Shown: positions 11,366 through 19,196 of the stretch, piece after piece
Position numbering within the stretch: the first letter of the stretch is position 1
Layout: every line of letters begins with the position of its first letter
NCBI GenBank assembly: GCA_903970515.1
Contig: CAJCJA010000013.1
Coordinates: 1-32,883, forward strand
Source of the DNA: Candidatus Saccharibacteria bacterium CG_4_10_14_0_2_um_filter_52_9
GTDB taxonomy: Bacteria > Actinomycetota > Acidimicrobiia > Acidimicrobiales > RAAP-2
DNA: 32,883 nt
Direction of reading: 5' to 3'
Translations under genes and position numbers: made by a program
The notes under the pieces: generated by a model
Told to the model about the DNA's origin: nothing
What the model saw: only the letters and a program-made list of their open reading frames with translations
Databases searched by the model: none

Positions 11366-11419
11366 GGCGTCGATGATCAGAAAAGATAGAGAATGCTCCC
11401 TTTTCTGATCATCGGCGTC
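11366..11419 (+). promoter_or_regulatory. 20-bp hairpin enclosing the start codon of the fused transporter gene
   Basis: Arms 11366-11385 and 11400-11419 are complementary over 20 positions (18 Watson-Crick and two G-U pairs), with 15 uninterrupted Watson-Crick pairs next to the loop. The 14-nt loop at 11386-11399 contains the GAGA ribosome-binding segment and the ATG at 11393. An inner GAG/CTC stem closes an AATG tetraloop over the start codon. In mRNA this would hide or present the start site, so it is a candidate translational or attenuation control. No T-run follows, so it is not a standard terminator. Confidence 0.7.
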
Positions 11420-14056
11420 GTGTCGGGTTCGATTTACGGAATGGCGGCGGTGGGGCTCGTCCTGAGTTATCGCACCTCAGGAATCTTCAACTTCGCCCAC
11501 GGCGCACTCGCCACGCTCGCCGCGTACGTCTTCTATTGGCTCCACTATTCACACGGCATGCCCTGGCCCTACGCGGCATTGATTGCGGTCGTACCGTTGA
11601 GCGTCGCGTTGGGCTTCAGTCTGGAAGGTTTCGCCCGAATCCTGGCGCGTTCAAGTTTGATCCTCCAGGTCGTGGGTACCGTGGGACTACTGCTCATCAT
11701 CGAGGCGGCGTGCACGCAGTGGTACGGGTCGAACGGTTCGTTCTATCCGGCGTTCTTGTCATTACACACCTTCGCGATTGGTGGCACGTTCGTCACCGTG
11801 AGTGACATCATCGTCGTCGCCATCTCCATCGTCTCGACCGTCTTGTTGTCGCTCCTACTTAAATTCACTCGGTTGGGTACGGCGATGCGCGCCGTCGTCG
11901 ACGATCCCGACCTGCTGTCGATCTCCGGCATCAATCCCATCAGCGTGCGCCGCGCCGCGTGGGTCATCGGAAGTTTTCTCGTCACGATGTCGGGTCTCTT
12001 GCTCGCGCCCAATCTCGGACTCGACGCGACCTCGCTCACGTTGCTCGTCGTGCAGGCCTTTGGTGCCGCGGCGATCGGACGTTTCCAGAGCCTCCCGTGG
12101 ACGTGGGTGGGCGGCATCGTCATCGGGGTCGCCGCCAGTCTCGCGACCAAGTACTTCACCTCGGTCAACATCTTTTCCGGATTACCCTCGGCGATCCCCT
12201 TCATCATCTTGTTCGGGGTGCTCGTCCTCGTGCGCCAGCGCGGGTCCATTGATTCATCGACGAGGCGAGCGAGTCGCGAACTGGCGCCGACGAATTTACC
12301 CTTCCAGTTCCAACTCTCCGGAGCGGTCGTGGTGGTGGGTGCGTTGATCGCCGTACCGTTCGTCTTTCCCGACTACCTCACGGCGTGGATGGGCGTGTTG
12401 ACGTTCGTGATGCTGTTGGGTTCGCTCGGTTTGCTCGTTCGCATCTCACGCCAAGTCTCGCTGTGCCAGATCACCTTCGCCGCCATTGGCGCGGTCGCGT
12501 TCTCACGATTCGCGAGTGCGGGCGTACCGTGGTTGTTGGCGCTGTTGTTGGCGGGCGTGTTCGTGGTTCCGATCGGCGCGCTCCTCGCCCTACCCGCCGT
12601 ACGTCTCTCGGGTCTGTACCTGGCCCTCGCGACATTGGGTTTCGGACTCTTAGTCCAGACAATGTTCTATGACTCCTCGTGGATGTTCGGCATCGAGAAC
12701 TTGGGCATTCCAATGCCACGACCGCATCTGAGCTGGCTGCCGGTCGACAGTGATCGCGGGTTCTACTTCCTCATTCTTTTCTTCGTGGTCTTGTCGACCG
12801 TCTTCACGGTGTGGCTCATTCGAGGTCGGCTCGGAGGATTGCTACGCGTCCTTGGTGAGTCACCGCTCACCCTTGAGGCGTTCGGTGTGAACACCCTCGT
12901 GACGCGCATTCTCGTATTTTGCCTCTCGGCATTTCTCGCCGCCATCGCGGGCGCCTTGTCCGGGAGTGCTTTGGGCACGGTGACGGGTCAGAACTTCGTG
13001 CCCCTGACGTCGCTCAATCTCTTTGTCATCGTCGTGATCGCGGCGTTTGGTGAACCGTGGTTCGCGCTCTTTGGCGCGTTGCTGGTGGGACTCATCCCCG
13101 CGTACTTCACCTCCCAAAGCGCGACCGACATCTTGCAATTGGCGTTCGGGTTGGGTGCACTCACGTACTCGATGGGCTTGGTGCCGAAGCGTCCCAAGTT
13201 CGTCGAGCGACTCGCCGAAGTCGCGGCCGAACGCGCGCGACGAAAGGCACCGCTCGCGGCGATTGCCAACGACCAGAGTAAGGACCTTGCGACGACACTC
13301 GACGCGAAGGGCGTCACGGTCCGCTTCGGGGGACTGGTCGCCGTGGACAACGTCAGCGTGCACGCGAGTACCGGCAAGGTGACGGGCGTGATCGGGCCCA
13401 ACGGTGCGGGAAAGACGACATTGTTCAATGCATGTTCGGGACTGAACGCGCCGAGCTCAGGCACCATCGTGCTCGGCGACGATGACGTCTCGGGGCGGCG
13501 CCCTTCGGTGCGGGCGCGCCTTGGACTCGGGCGCACGTTCCAGCAAGTGCAGCTTTGTGATTCGTTGAGCGTCGAAGAGAACGTGAGGATCGGGGCCGAG
13601 GGGGGACTCGTCGGTGCGAGCGCATTCCGACACCTCTTTCGTGGTCGCTCGCAGTCAGCACTGGTCGCGGGACGCAGTCGCGAGGCGCTCGCGCTCGTGG
13701 GCATTGAGCATCTGGCCTACCGCCCAGTGAGCACGCTACCCACGGGTCAACGTCGACTCGTCGAACTGGCGCGATGTCTCGCTGGTCGATTCACGCTACT
13801 GCTGCTCGACGAGCCCTCCTCGGGGCTCGACGCCCAAGAGACGAGTGACTTCGGTGCGCTGCTTCGCCGAGTAGTCGCGGAACGCGACATCGGGATCTTG
13901 CTCATTGAACACGACTTGTCGCTGACCATGAACGTGTGCGACGAGCTCTACGTATTGGACTTTGGAAGTCTCATCTATCAGGGAACGCCCGACGACGCCC
14001 GCAACTCTCCGAGTGTGCAAGCGGCGTACCTTGGTGACGCGGTGCTGCAATCATGA
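11393..14056 (+). CDS. Fused branched-chain-type ABC importer: permease LivH + permease LivM + ATPase LivG
   Basis: A single 887-residue protein joins three usually separate subunits. Residues 1-~290 are a LivH-type permease (GVVSGSIYGMAAVGLVLSYRTSGIFNFAHGALA). Residues ~305-610 are a LivM-type permease (LTFVMLLGSLGLLVRISRQVSLCQITFAAIGA, and ALPAVRLSGLYLALATLGFGLL). Residues ~635-887 are the LivG ATPase, with Walker A GPNGAGKTT near 668, Walker B LLLLDEPSSGLD, and the H-loop IEHD. The signature is LPTGQRR rather than LSGGQ. There is no stop or frame change at the junctions, so I read it as a true fusion. The only upstream candidate ATG is blocked by an in-frame TAG at 11387. It should pair with the separate LivF ATPase to make a membrane complex with two ATPase domains. 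Confidence 0.93.
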   Translation: MLPFLIIGVVSGSIYGMAAVGLVLSYRTSGIFNFAHGALATLAAYVFYWLHYSHGMPWPYAALIAVVPLSVALGFSLEGFARILARSSLILQVVGTVGLLLIIEAACTQWYGSNGSFYPAFLSLHTFAIGGTFVTVSDIIVVAISIVSTVLLSLLLKFTRLGTAMRAVVDDPDLLSISGINPISVRRAAWVIGSFLVTMSGLLLAPNLGLDATSLTLLVVQAFGAAAIGRFQSLPWTWVGGIVIGVAASLATKYFTSVNIFSGLPSAIPFIILFGVLVLVRQRGSIDSSTRRASRELAPTNLPFQFQLSGAVVVVGALIAVPFVFPDYLTAWMGVLTFVMLLGSLGLLVRISRQVSLCQITFAAIGAVAFSRFASAGVPWLLALLLAGVFVVPIGALLALPAVRLSGLYLALATLGFGLLVQTMFYDSSWMFGIENLGIPMPRPHLSWLPVDSDRGFYFLILFFVVLSTVFTVWLIRGRLGGLLRVLGESPLTLEAFGVNTLVTRILVFCLSAFLAAIAGALSGSALGTVTGQNFVPLTSLNLFVIVVIAAFGEPWFALFGALLVGLIPAYFTSQSATDILQLAFGLGALTYSMGLVPKRPKFVERLAEVAAERARRKAPLAAIANDQSKDLATTLDAKGVTVRFGGLVAVDNVSVHASTGKVTGVIGPNGAGKTTLFNACSGLNAPSSGTIVLGDDDVSGRRPSVRARLGLGRTFQQVQLCDSLSVEENVRIGAEGGLVGASAFRHLFRGRSQSALVAGRSREALALVGIEHLAYRPVSTLPTGQRRLVELARCLAGRFTLLLLDEPSSGLDAQETSDFGALLRRVVAERDIGILLIEHDLSLTMNVCDELYVLDFGSLIYQGTPDDARNSPSVQAAYLGDAVLQS

Positions 14057-14805
14057 CGCCAGCGAAGACTGAGGACCAAGCGACGTCGTTGGACCACGAC
14101 TCAGCGCTCCCGACACCGCTGCTGGAATTGAGGGGCGTGGGCGCCGCTTACGGCGACACCGTAGTGTTACGCGACTTCAACCTCGTGGTACCGGCGCGAT
14201 CGGTGGTGACGCTGCTTGGTCCGAACGGCGCGGGAAAGACCACGGTGATGCGCCTCGTCTCTGGCACCCTCAAGCCGGTTGCGGGCAACATCTTTCTCAA
14301 CGGCGCCGACGTGACGTCGAGTGCCGCGCACGCGAGGACCGCTAAGGGCGTCTGTCTCATTCCCGAGGGTCGGGGGATCTTTCGCTCGTTGAGCGTTCGA
14401 GAGAATCTCGAATTGTTTCGCCCGAGCACGTCGCGCGACATTTCTATCGACGCAGTACTCGAAGTGTTCCCGGTCCTCGCCGAGCGACTCGGACAAATCG
14501 CGGGCACCCTCTCGGGAGGGGAGCAACAGATGCTCGCCTTGTCGCGCGCCTTCTTCGCGAAACCCGCGATCGTGCTGGTCGACGAGGTCTCCATTGGCTT
14601 GGCGCCAAAGATCGTCGACCAGATCTTCGAGATACTTCGTCGTCTGGCGAGCGAGGGCGTCAGTCTGCTCATCGTCGAGCAGTACGTACGTCGCGCCCTC
14701 GACCTCGCGGACACCGTGTATCTTCTCAATCGCGGTGAGATCGTGCTGCAGGGTTCGACAAAGGACGTCGCCTATGAGGACGTCGCTGACGCGTACCTGC
14801 GATGA
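14053..14805 (+). CDS. Branched-chain-type ABC transporter ATPase (LivF)
   Basis: This is the second ATP-binding subunit (250 residues) of the importer. It shows Walker A GPNGAGKTT near residues 57-65, a Q-loop in the CLIPEGRGIFRSLSVRENLELF stretch typical of LivF, the signature LSGGEQQMLALSRAF and Walker B IVLVDEVSIGLAP. The N-terminal ~20 residues are extra and polar. The ATG overlaps the stop of the fused permease gene as ATGA, so the two are translationally coupled and their products are expected in near-equal amounts. It is cytoplasmic and peripheral to the membrane. Confidence 0.95.
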   Translation: MTPAKTEDQATSLDHDSALPTPLLELRGVGAAYGDTVVLRDFNLVVPARSVVTLLGPNGAGKTTVMRLVSGTLKPVAGNIFLNGADVTSSAAHARTAKGVCLIPEGRGIFRSLSVRENLELFRPSTSRDISIDAVLEVFPVLAERLGQIAGTLSGGEQQMLALSRAFFAKPAIVLVDEVSIGLAPKIVDQIFEILRRLASEGVSLLIVEQYVRRALDLADTVYLLNRGEIVLQGSTKDVAYEDVADAYLR

Positions 14806-14862
14806 ATGACGCGAAGAGTTCGCCCGCGAGACGTGCGTACCGCTACGCAACGCTCGATTGCT

Positions 14863-14880
14863 CACGTCGATATCGACGTG
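14863..14880. promoter_or_regulatory. Perfect 18-bp palindrome, candidate operator
   Basis: CACGTCGATATCGACGTG reads the same on both strands. It lies in the 88-bp gap between livF and the CoA-transferase gene, 13 bp ahead of the ATG at 14894. Length, symmetry and place fit a repressor operator for the downstream operon. A weak terminator hairpin is a less likely reading, as no T-run follows. Confidence 0.5.
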
Positions 14881-14893
14881 CGAGAGTGTCATT

Positions 14894-16093
14894 ATGACTT
14901 CTGAGCCTTCATCTGCGGCGCGTCCGCTCCACGGCATTAACGTCCTCGACCTCGGTCAGGTGTATGGGGGACCATATTGTGCGCACCTTTTGCTGCACTT
15001 GGGCGCGAGCGTCATCAAGGTCGAGTCACCGGGTCGCGGCGAACCTCTTCGGGCCAATCGTGCGGCGGGCGCGGGTGATCCGGTCGGCTTTCAACTTATC
15101 AACGGTGGCAAATCCTCCGTCGCACTCGATCTCAAATCCAAGGAAGGTCACGACGAATTTCTTGCGCTGGTGCGAAGCGCCGACGTGTTGATTGAGAACT
15201 TCGCTCCCGGCACCGCACTGTCGCTCGGCATCGACTACGAAACCCTGCACGCGATCAATCCGCGTCTGATCTACGCGACGCTCAAGGCGTACAGTGCCGA
15301 CAGTCCGAACGCCCATCTACGCGGCATGGACTTGACGGTGCAGGCGAGTTCGGGGGTGATGTCGGTCAACGGTTTCCCCGACGGACCACCGGTTCGTTGC
15401 GGTCCGTCGCTCGTCGATTTCTTGGGCGGCACGCACCTCGCGCTTGGTGTCACGGCGGCACTCCTCGAGCGTTCGATCACCGGTCGAGGGCAGCACGTCG
15501 ACGTGTCGCTCCAGGACGCGGTACTACCAACGTTGACGTCGAACTTCGCCGCGTGGCTCACGAATCCCGACAGCGCCTTCGAACGCACGGGCAATCGTCA
15601 CGGAGGCATGCGCGAGTCACCCTATAACGTCTACGCGACGAACGATGGTTGGATCGCCATCCTTTGCATCAGCGAGCCACAGTGGCGCGGACTGTGCGAA
15701 CTCCTCGATCGACTTGACTTGCGTGACGATCCAACGCTCGCCACCAATCATGGACGCGCGTTGCGGATGCTCGAGATCGACGACGTGGTGAGTGACTGGA
15801 CTTGTCGTCACGACTCGGTGAGTGCCATCGCTCTCTTGCAGGGCGCAGGCGTGCCGTGCGCGCAACTCAAGACGGTGCTCCAGGTTGTTGATGACGAGTC
15901 CACGAGAGCGGTGCCGATGCTGCGACACGTCGTGAACGATGACGGTACGGACAGCTACACCTTCGGTTCGCCCGTGCGTCTGAGCGAACACGAACCACTC
16001 GAGCCACTCGCCGTGTCGACGCTCGGCGAACAAAACGAGCAAGTCTTGAGCGCTCTGCACTCCTCTTCACGAGGTTCCCACGATGGCCGTTGA
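14894..16093 (+). CDS. CaiB/BaiF family (type III) CoA-transferase
   Basis: Type III transferases move CoA from one acyl-CoA to a free carboxylate, activating a substrate for CoA-dependent breakdown. The 399-residue protein has the family opening GINVLDLGQVYGGPYCAHLLLHLGASVIKVESPGRGEPLR. It also has GGKSSVALDLKSKEG, the catalytic Asp146 in GMDLTVQASSG, and RGQHVDVSLQDAVLP. I chose the ATG at 14894; an upstream TTG at 14858 would add 12 residues before the family start and read through the palindrome. The end overlaps the next gene by 11 bp, so this opens a seven-gene operon. The acid activated is unknown. Confidence 0.92.
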   Translation: MTSEPSSAARPLHGINVLDLGQVYGGPYCAHLLLHLGASVIKVESPGRGEPLRANRAAGAGDPVGFQLINGGKSSVALDLKSKEGHDEFLALVRSADVLIENFAPGTALSLGIDYETLHAINPRLIYATLKAYSADSPNAHLRGMDLTVQASSGVMSVNGFPDGPPVRCGPSLVDFLGGTHLALGVTAALLERSITGRGQHVDVSLQDAVLPTLTSNFAAWLTNPDSAFERTGNRHGGMRESPYNVYATNDGWIAILCISEPQWRGLCELLDRLDLRDDPTLATNHGRALRMLEIDDVVSDWTCRHDSVSAIALLQGAGVPCAQLKTVLQVVDDESTRAVPMLRHVVNDDGTDSYTFGSPVRLSEHEPLEPLAVSTLGEQNEQVLSALHSSSRGSHDGR

Positions 16094-16586
16094 CGATGCC
16101 GTGCGTACGGCGCTCGAGCGCGAAGTCGGCGTCGAGCACGAGGAGTTGCTCGGCGAGATAAGCGCGACACTCACGCGCCGTTATGCGGCCGCGGTGGGCG
16201 ATAGCGACCCGCTCTACCACGACGCCGCCTACGCGAAGAGTTTGGGCTACGCCAATGTCGTCGCGCCGGCCAACTTTCTTCCCGGGGTGATCTGTTGGAG
16301 CGAAGGTGCCCCCTACGACCGGCTTCGTGAAGACGGTACCGAGGCGGACACGCATCTGCCTGGCGTTCCCGCGAAAGGCGTGCGCGTGATGGGTGGCGGT
16401 GAAGAAATGCACTTCACGAGACCGGTGGTCGCGGGCACGGTCGTGTCGCGGCGCACAGTGCTACTCGATGTCACGCCGCGCGATTCGAAGCAGGGCCTCA
16501 TGCTCGTCGCGCGCTATCAAGACGAGTACGTCGACGAACGTGGACAAGAACTATTGCGCAGCGTGCGAACGGTGCTCTTGCGATAA
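16083..16586 (+). CDS. FAS1/MaoC N-terminal-like dehydratase subunit
   Basis: This 167-residue protein has a single hot-dog domain like the N-terminal half of MaoC/mesaconyl-CoA hydratase proteins. It shows LTRRYAAAVGDSDPLYHDAAYAKSLGYANVVAPANFLP, and GVRVMGGGEEMHFTRPVVAGTVVSRRTVLLDVTPRDSKQG. The conserved D-PLYHD stretch is the half-motif of these proteins. It most likely pairs with the next gene to form a two-subunit enoyl-CoA hydratase, as such halves often do. It overlaps the CoA-transferase gene by 11 bp and is 13 bp from the second hot-dog gene. Substrate not determinable from sequence. Confidence 0.85.
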   Translation: MAVDDAVRTALEREVGVEHEELLGEISATLTRRYAAAVGDSDPLYHDAAYAKSLGYANVVAPANFLPGVICWSEGAPYDRLREDGTEADTHLPGVPAKGVRVMGGGEEMHFTRPVVAGTVVSRRTVLLDVTPRDSKQGLMLVARYQDEYVDERGQELLRSVRTVLLR

Positions 16587-16599
16587 GGGAATGGACAAC

Positions 16600-17049
16600 A
16601 TGACGACCCCCAGTGACCTACGCGTGGGCAGCGCGCTCGCTGCCCAGACGAACGACACGTCCATCACCCAGGTGTTTCGCTACAGCGCTGCGACGTGGAA
16701 CACGCACCGGATCCACTACGACAAGGAGTACGCGCTCAAGGAGGGGTATCCGGACGTGCTCGTCCAGAGCCACCTCCACGGGGCGTTCCTCACGAAGTAC
16801 TGCACCGACTGGGCTGGACGCGCCGCGCGACTGACGGACCTTTCGTTGCGGGTGCGACGCTTCGCTGTCGCCGGCGAGACGTTGTCGATCGCGGGTACGG
16901 TGCGCGCGGTGCGAGCTGGCGAAGAACGACGAGCCCTCGTCGACCTCGATCTCGTCGAGACGCGCGGGTCAGATGGCGAGACGTGCGTCGAAGCGAGCGC
17001 CACCGTTGAGGTACCGCGCAGTTGGATTGGCGAGGGAGTCTTGCCATGA
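16600..17049 (+). CDS. MaoC-like dehydratase, C-terminal-type subunit
   Basis: This second hot-dog protein (149 residues) resembles the C-terminal half of MaoC/mesaconyl-CoA hydratases. The segment FRYSAATWNTHRIHYDKEYALKEGYPDVLVQSHLHGAFLTKY carries the likely catalytic His and Tyr-Asp region. It probably forms a heterodimer with the preceding gene product to hydrate an enoyl-CoA. Two in-frame ATGs lie at 16591 and 16600. I chose the second because AAGGGA at 16585-16590 then has a 9-nt spacer, while it would abut the first. Its stop overlaps the next start as ATGA at 17046-17049. Confidence 0.85.
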   Translation: MTTPSDLRVGSALAAQTNDTSITQVFRYSAATWNTHRIHYDKEYALKEGYPDVLVQSHLHGAFLTKYCTDWAGRAARLTDLSLRVRRFAVAGETLSIAGTVRAVRAGEERRALVDLDLVETRGSDGETCVEASATVEVPRSWIGEGVLP

Positions 17050-18845
17050 CCCGTACGTCACCGCTGAGGGTCGCGAACATTTCTGGTTACTGGGGTGACC
17101 GTCTGGGCGTCGCGCGCGAGATGGTCGACGGTGGACCGGTCGATGTCTTGACGGGTGACTATCTCGCCGAATTGACGATGCTCCTGCTCTACAAGACGCG
17201 CCAGCGTCGTCCTGACGAGGGATACGCGCGCACGTTTCTCACGCAAATGGAGTCAGTGCTCGGCACGTGCCTCGACCGTGGCATCAAGGTCGTCGTGAAC
17301 GCTGGGGGACTCAACCCCGCCGGACTCGCCAATGACCTCGGCGTGCTCGCAGAAAAACTTGGTCTCGCTCCCCGGATCGCCCATATCGAGGGCGATGATG
17401 TCCTGGATCGACTGGACACGTTCATGCAGTCGGGCATCACGCTTAACAATATCGACACTGGCGAATCATTGACGCAACGTCGCGTGGAACCGCTGACGGC
17501 GAACGTCTATCTAGGCGCGTGGGGAATCGTCGACGCACTCAACGCCGGAGCGGACGTGGTGATCTGTCCGCGCGTCACCGACGCGTCGGTCGTGGTTGGA
17601 CCCGCCGCGTGGGCGTTTGGCTGGGGGGCTGACGAATGGGACAAGCTCGCGGGCGCCGTGCTCGCGGGTCACATCCTCGAATGTGGGGCGCAAGCGACCG
17701 GTGGCAACTACGCCTTCTTCGAAGAGATCGAACGCCCGCTTCATCCGGGTTACCCGATTGCAGAAATCGAGCCCGACGGGTCCTTCGTCGTGACGAAGCA
17801 CCCGGGCACGGGGGGACAAGTCTCACTGGGTACCGTCACCGCACAGCTCCTTTACGAGATCGATCGACCGGCGTATCTCAATCCGGACGTCACCACGCAC
17901 TTTGATTCGGTACAGATACGCGACGAAGGTGGCGATCGCGTGCGACTCTGGGGCCAGCGGGGTTCACGACCGAGTGACCAACTCAAGGTCTGCATCAATT
18001 TCCTCGGAGGGTATCGAAACACGTACGCCTGCATGCTCACCGGTCTCGACATCGAGAAGAAGGCCACGTTCGCGACCGAGGCCGTGTTCGCGGCTGTCGG
18101 GGGACGAGAGAACTTCGAAGACGTCGACGTCCGTCTCATTCGAAGCGATCATGAGGACGCGGCGACGAACGCCGAAGCAACGGCACGTCTGTTGATCACT
18201 GTAAAAGACCACGACGCCGAAAAGGTGGGACGACGCTTCGCCGCGGGCGTCAACGGCATTGGCCTCGCACTGTATCCCGGGAGTTACAACGACGTCGTCG
18301 CGGCCCAGGCGAGTGAGTTCGCCGTCATGTGGCCGACGCTGATACCCGCTGACCTCATTACCCAGCGAGTCGTGCTCGCGGGCGAGCTCATCGCGCAACG
18401 CAACGCGGCGCTCGTCGACACCGGCGTCGCGTCGGATGGTTTCAGCCCACCGCCGTGGTCGGCGTCGCGTGATTGGACAGGTGTGGACACGACGTTGCTG
18501 CCGCTCGGAGAACTGATGGGGGCGCGATCAGGCGACAAGGGTGGGAACGCCAATGTTGGCGTCTGGGCGAGGTCGGAGGAGAGTTACGACTGGCTTCGCC
18601 AGTTTTTGAGTGTCGACAAGGTTCGAGAGTTACTTCCTGAAACCGCCGAACTCGTGATCGACCGCTACGAGTTGGCGAATTTACGGGCGCTGAATTTCGT
18701 CGTGCGCGGGATCCTCGGTCAGGGCGTCGCAGCGTCAACGAGACCCGACGCGCAGGCGAAGAGTTTGGGCGAGTACCTTCGCTCGCGTCGAGTCCCCGTG
18801 CCGACGTCGCTGCTGGGCGACGACCAGTTGCAAAAAGGGGCGTAG
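17046..18845 (+). CDS. AtuA family protein (acyclic terpene utilisation / DUF1446)
   Basis: This 599-residue protein has two parts. Residues 1-~450 are the AtuA/DUF1446 domain (ISGYWGDRLGVAREMVDGGPVDVLTGDYLAELTMLLL, NAGGLNP, VICPRVTDASVVVGPAAW, LECGAQATGGNYAFFEE, KHPGTGGQVSLGTVTAQLLYE). Residues ~485-590 are the AtuA C-terminal domain with ARSGDKGGNANVGVWARSEESY. The family is named from a Pseudomonas citronellol/geraniol cluster, but its chemistry is not established to my knowledge. The start at 17046 overlaps the previous stop as ATGA. Its setting with a CoA-transferase, hot-dog hydratases and an acyl-CoA dehydrogenase implies a step on a CoA thioester or branched acid. I see nothing proving a terpene substrate. 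Confidence 0.9.
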   Translation: MTRTSPLRVANISGYWGDRLGVAREMVDGGPVDVLTGDYLAELTMLLLYKTRQRRPDEGYARTFLTQMESVLGTCLDRGIKVVVNAGGLNPAGLANDLGVLAEKLGLAPRIAHIEGDDVLDRLDTFMQSGITLNNIDTGESLTQRRVEPLTANVYLGAWGIVDALNAGADVVICPRVTDASVVVGPAAWAFGWGADEWDKLAGAVLAGHILECGAQATGGNYAFFEEIERPLHPGYPIAEIEPDGSFVVTKHPGTGGQVSLGTVTAQLLYEIDRPAYLNPDVTTHFDSVQIRDEGGDRVRLWGQRGSRPSDQLKVCINFLGGYRNTYACMLTGLDIEKKATFATEAVFAAVGGRENFEDVDVRLIRSDHEDAATNAEATARLLITVKDHDAEKVGRRFAAGVNGIGLALYPGSYNDVVAAQASEFAVMWPTLIPADLITQRVVLAGELIAQRNAALVDTGVASDGFSPPPWSASRDWTGVDTTLLPLGELMGARSGDKGGNANVGVWARSEESYDWLRQFLSVDKVRELLPETAELVIDRYELANLRALNFVVRGILGQGVAASTRPDAQAKSLGEYLRSRRVPVPTSLLGDDQLQKGA

Positions 18846-18875
18846 GAGGATGGGTCGAGCAGAGGACTCGCGCGT

Positions 18876-19196
18876 ATGAAGCGACCCTGGTGTCGTCTCG
18901 ACGCGTCGGTGGTGTCGCGTCTTCCCGTCAACACCGGCGTCTTCGCCTTGCGCGATACGACGACTGGCACCGTGAGTCTGCACCTGGCGGGCGGGCGATC
19001 TCGATTCGGATTGCGCGGTGAGCTCGAGAAGGTTCTGTCGTCCAATCCCGAGAGCTCGTTCGACTTTACGTACGTCAGTACGAATAACTATTTCACCCTG
19101 TATCGCGAGATTGTCTCGTTCCCCGCACGTTTCGACCAGGGCAATCCCTTCGTTCGTCGTGATGGACTCAGCGCTGCTCAACGAGGTTCGTCGTGA
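18876..19196 (+). CDS. Unrecognised 106-residue protein within the CoA operon
   Basis: I do not recognise this family. It is soluble, without signal peptide or membrane segment. It reads as a small alpha/beta domain: TGVFALRDTTTGTVSLHLAG, an amphipathic helix around RGELEKVLSS, then an aromatic-rich stretch FDFTYVSTNNYFTLYREIVSF. The pattern faintly recalls GIY-YIG-like folds, but the key residues are not convincing. It looks real because it fills the gap between two operon genes and its TGA overlaps the acyl-CoA dehydrogenase ATG (TGATG). AGAGGA lies 9 nt before its own ATG. A stronger GGAGG at 18845-18849 abuts an ATG that opens a 9-codon frame ending exactly over this start; that mini-frame may be chance. 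Its place suggests a partner of AtuA or the dehydrogenase. Confidence 0.7.
   Translation: MKRPWCRLDASVVSRLPVNTGVFALRDTTTGTVSLHLAGGRSRFGLRGELEKVLSSNPESSFDFTYVSTNNYFTLYREIVSFPARFDQGNPFVRRDGLSAAQRGSS

Noticed and set aside
17046-18845. Calling the CoA operon a terpene (citronellol/geraniol) pathway because of AtuA
   Set aside because: The other Atu genes (geranyl-CoA carboxylase subunits, hydratase-lyase) are absent, so the family name does not give the substrate.
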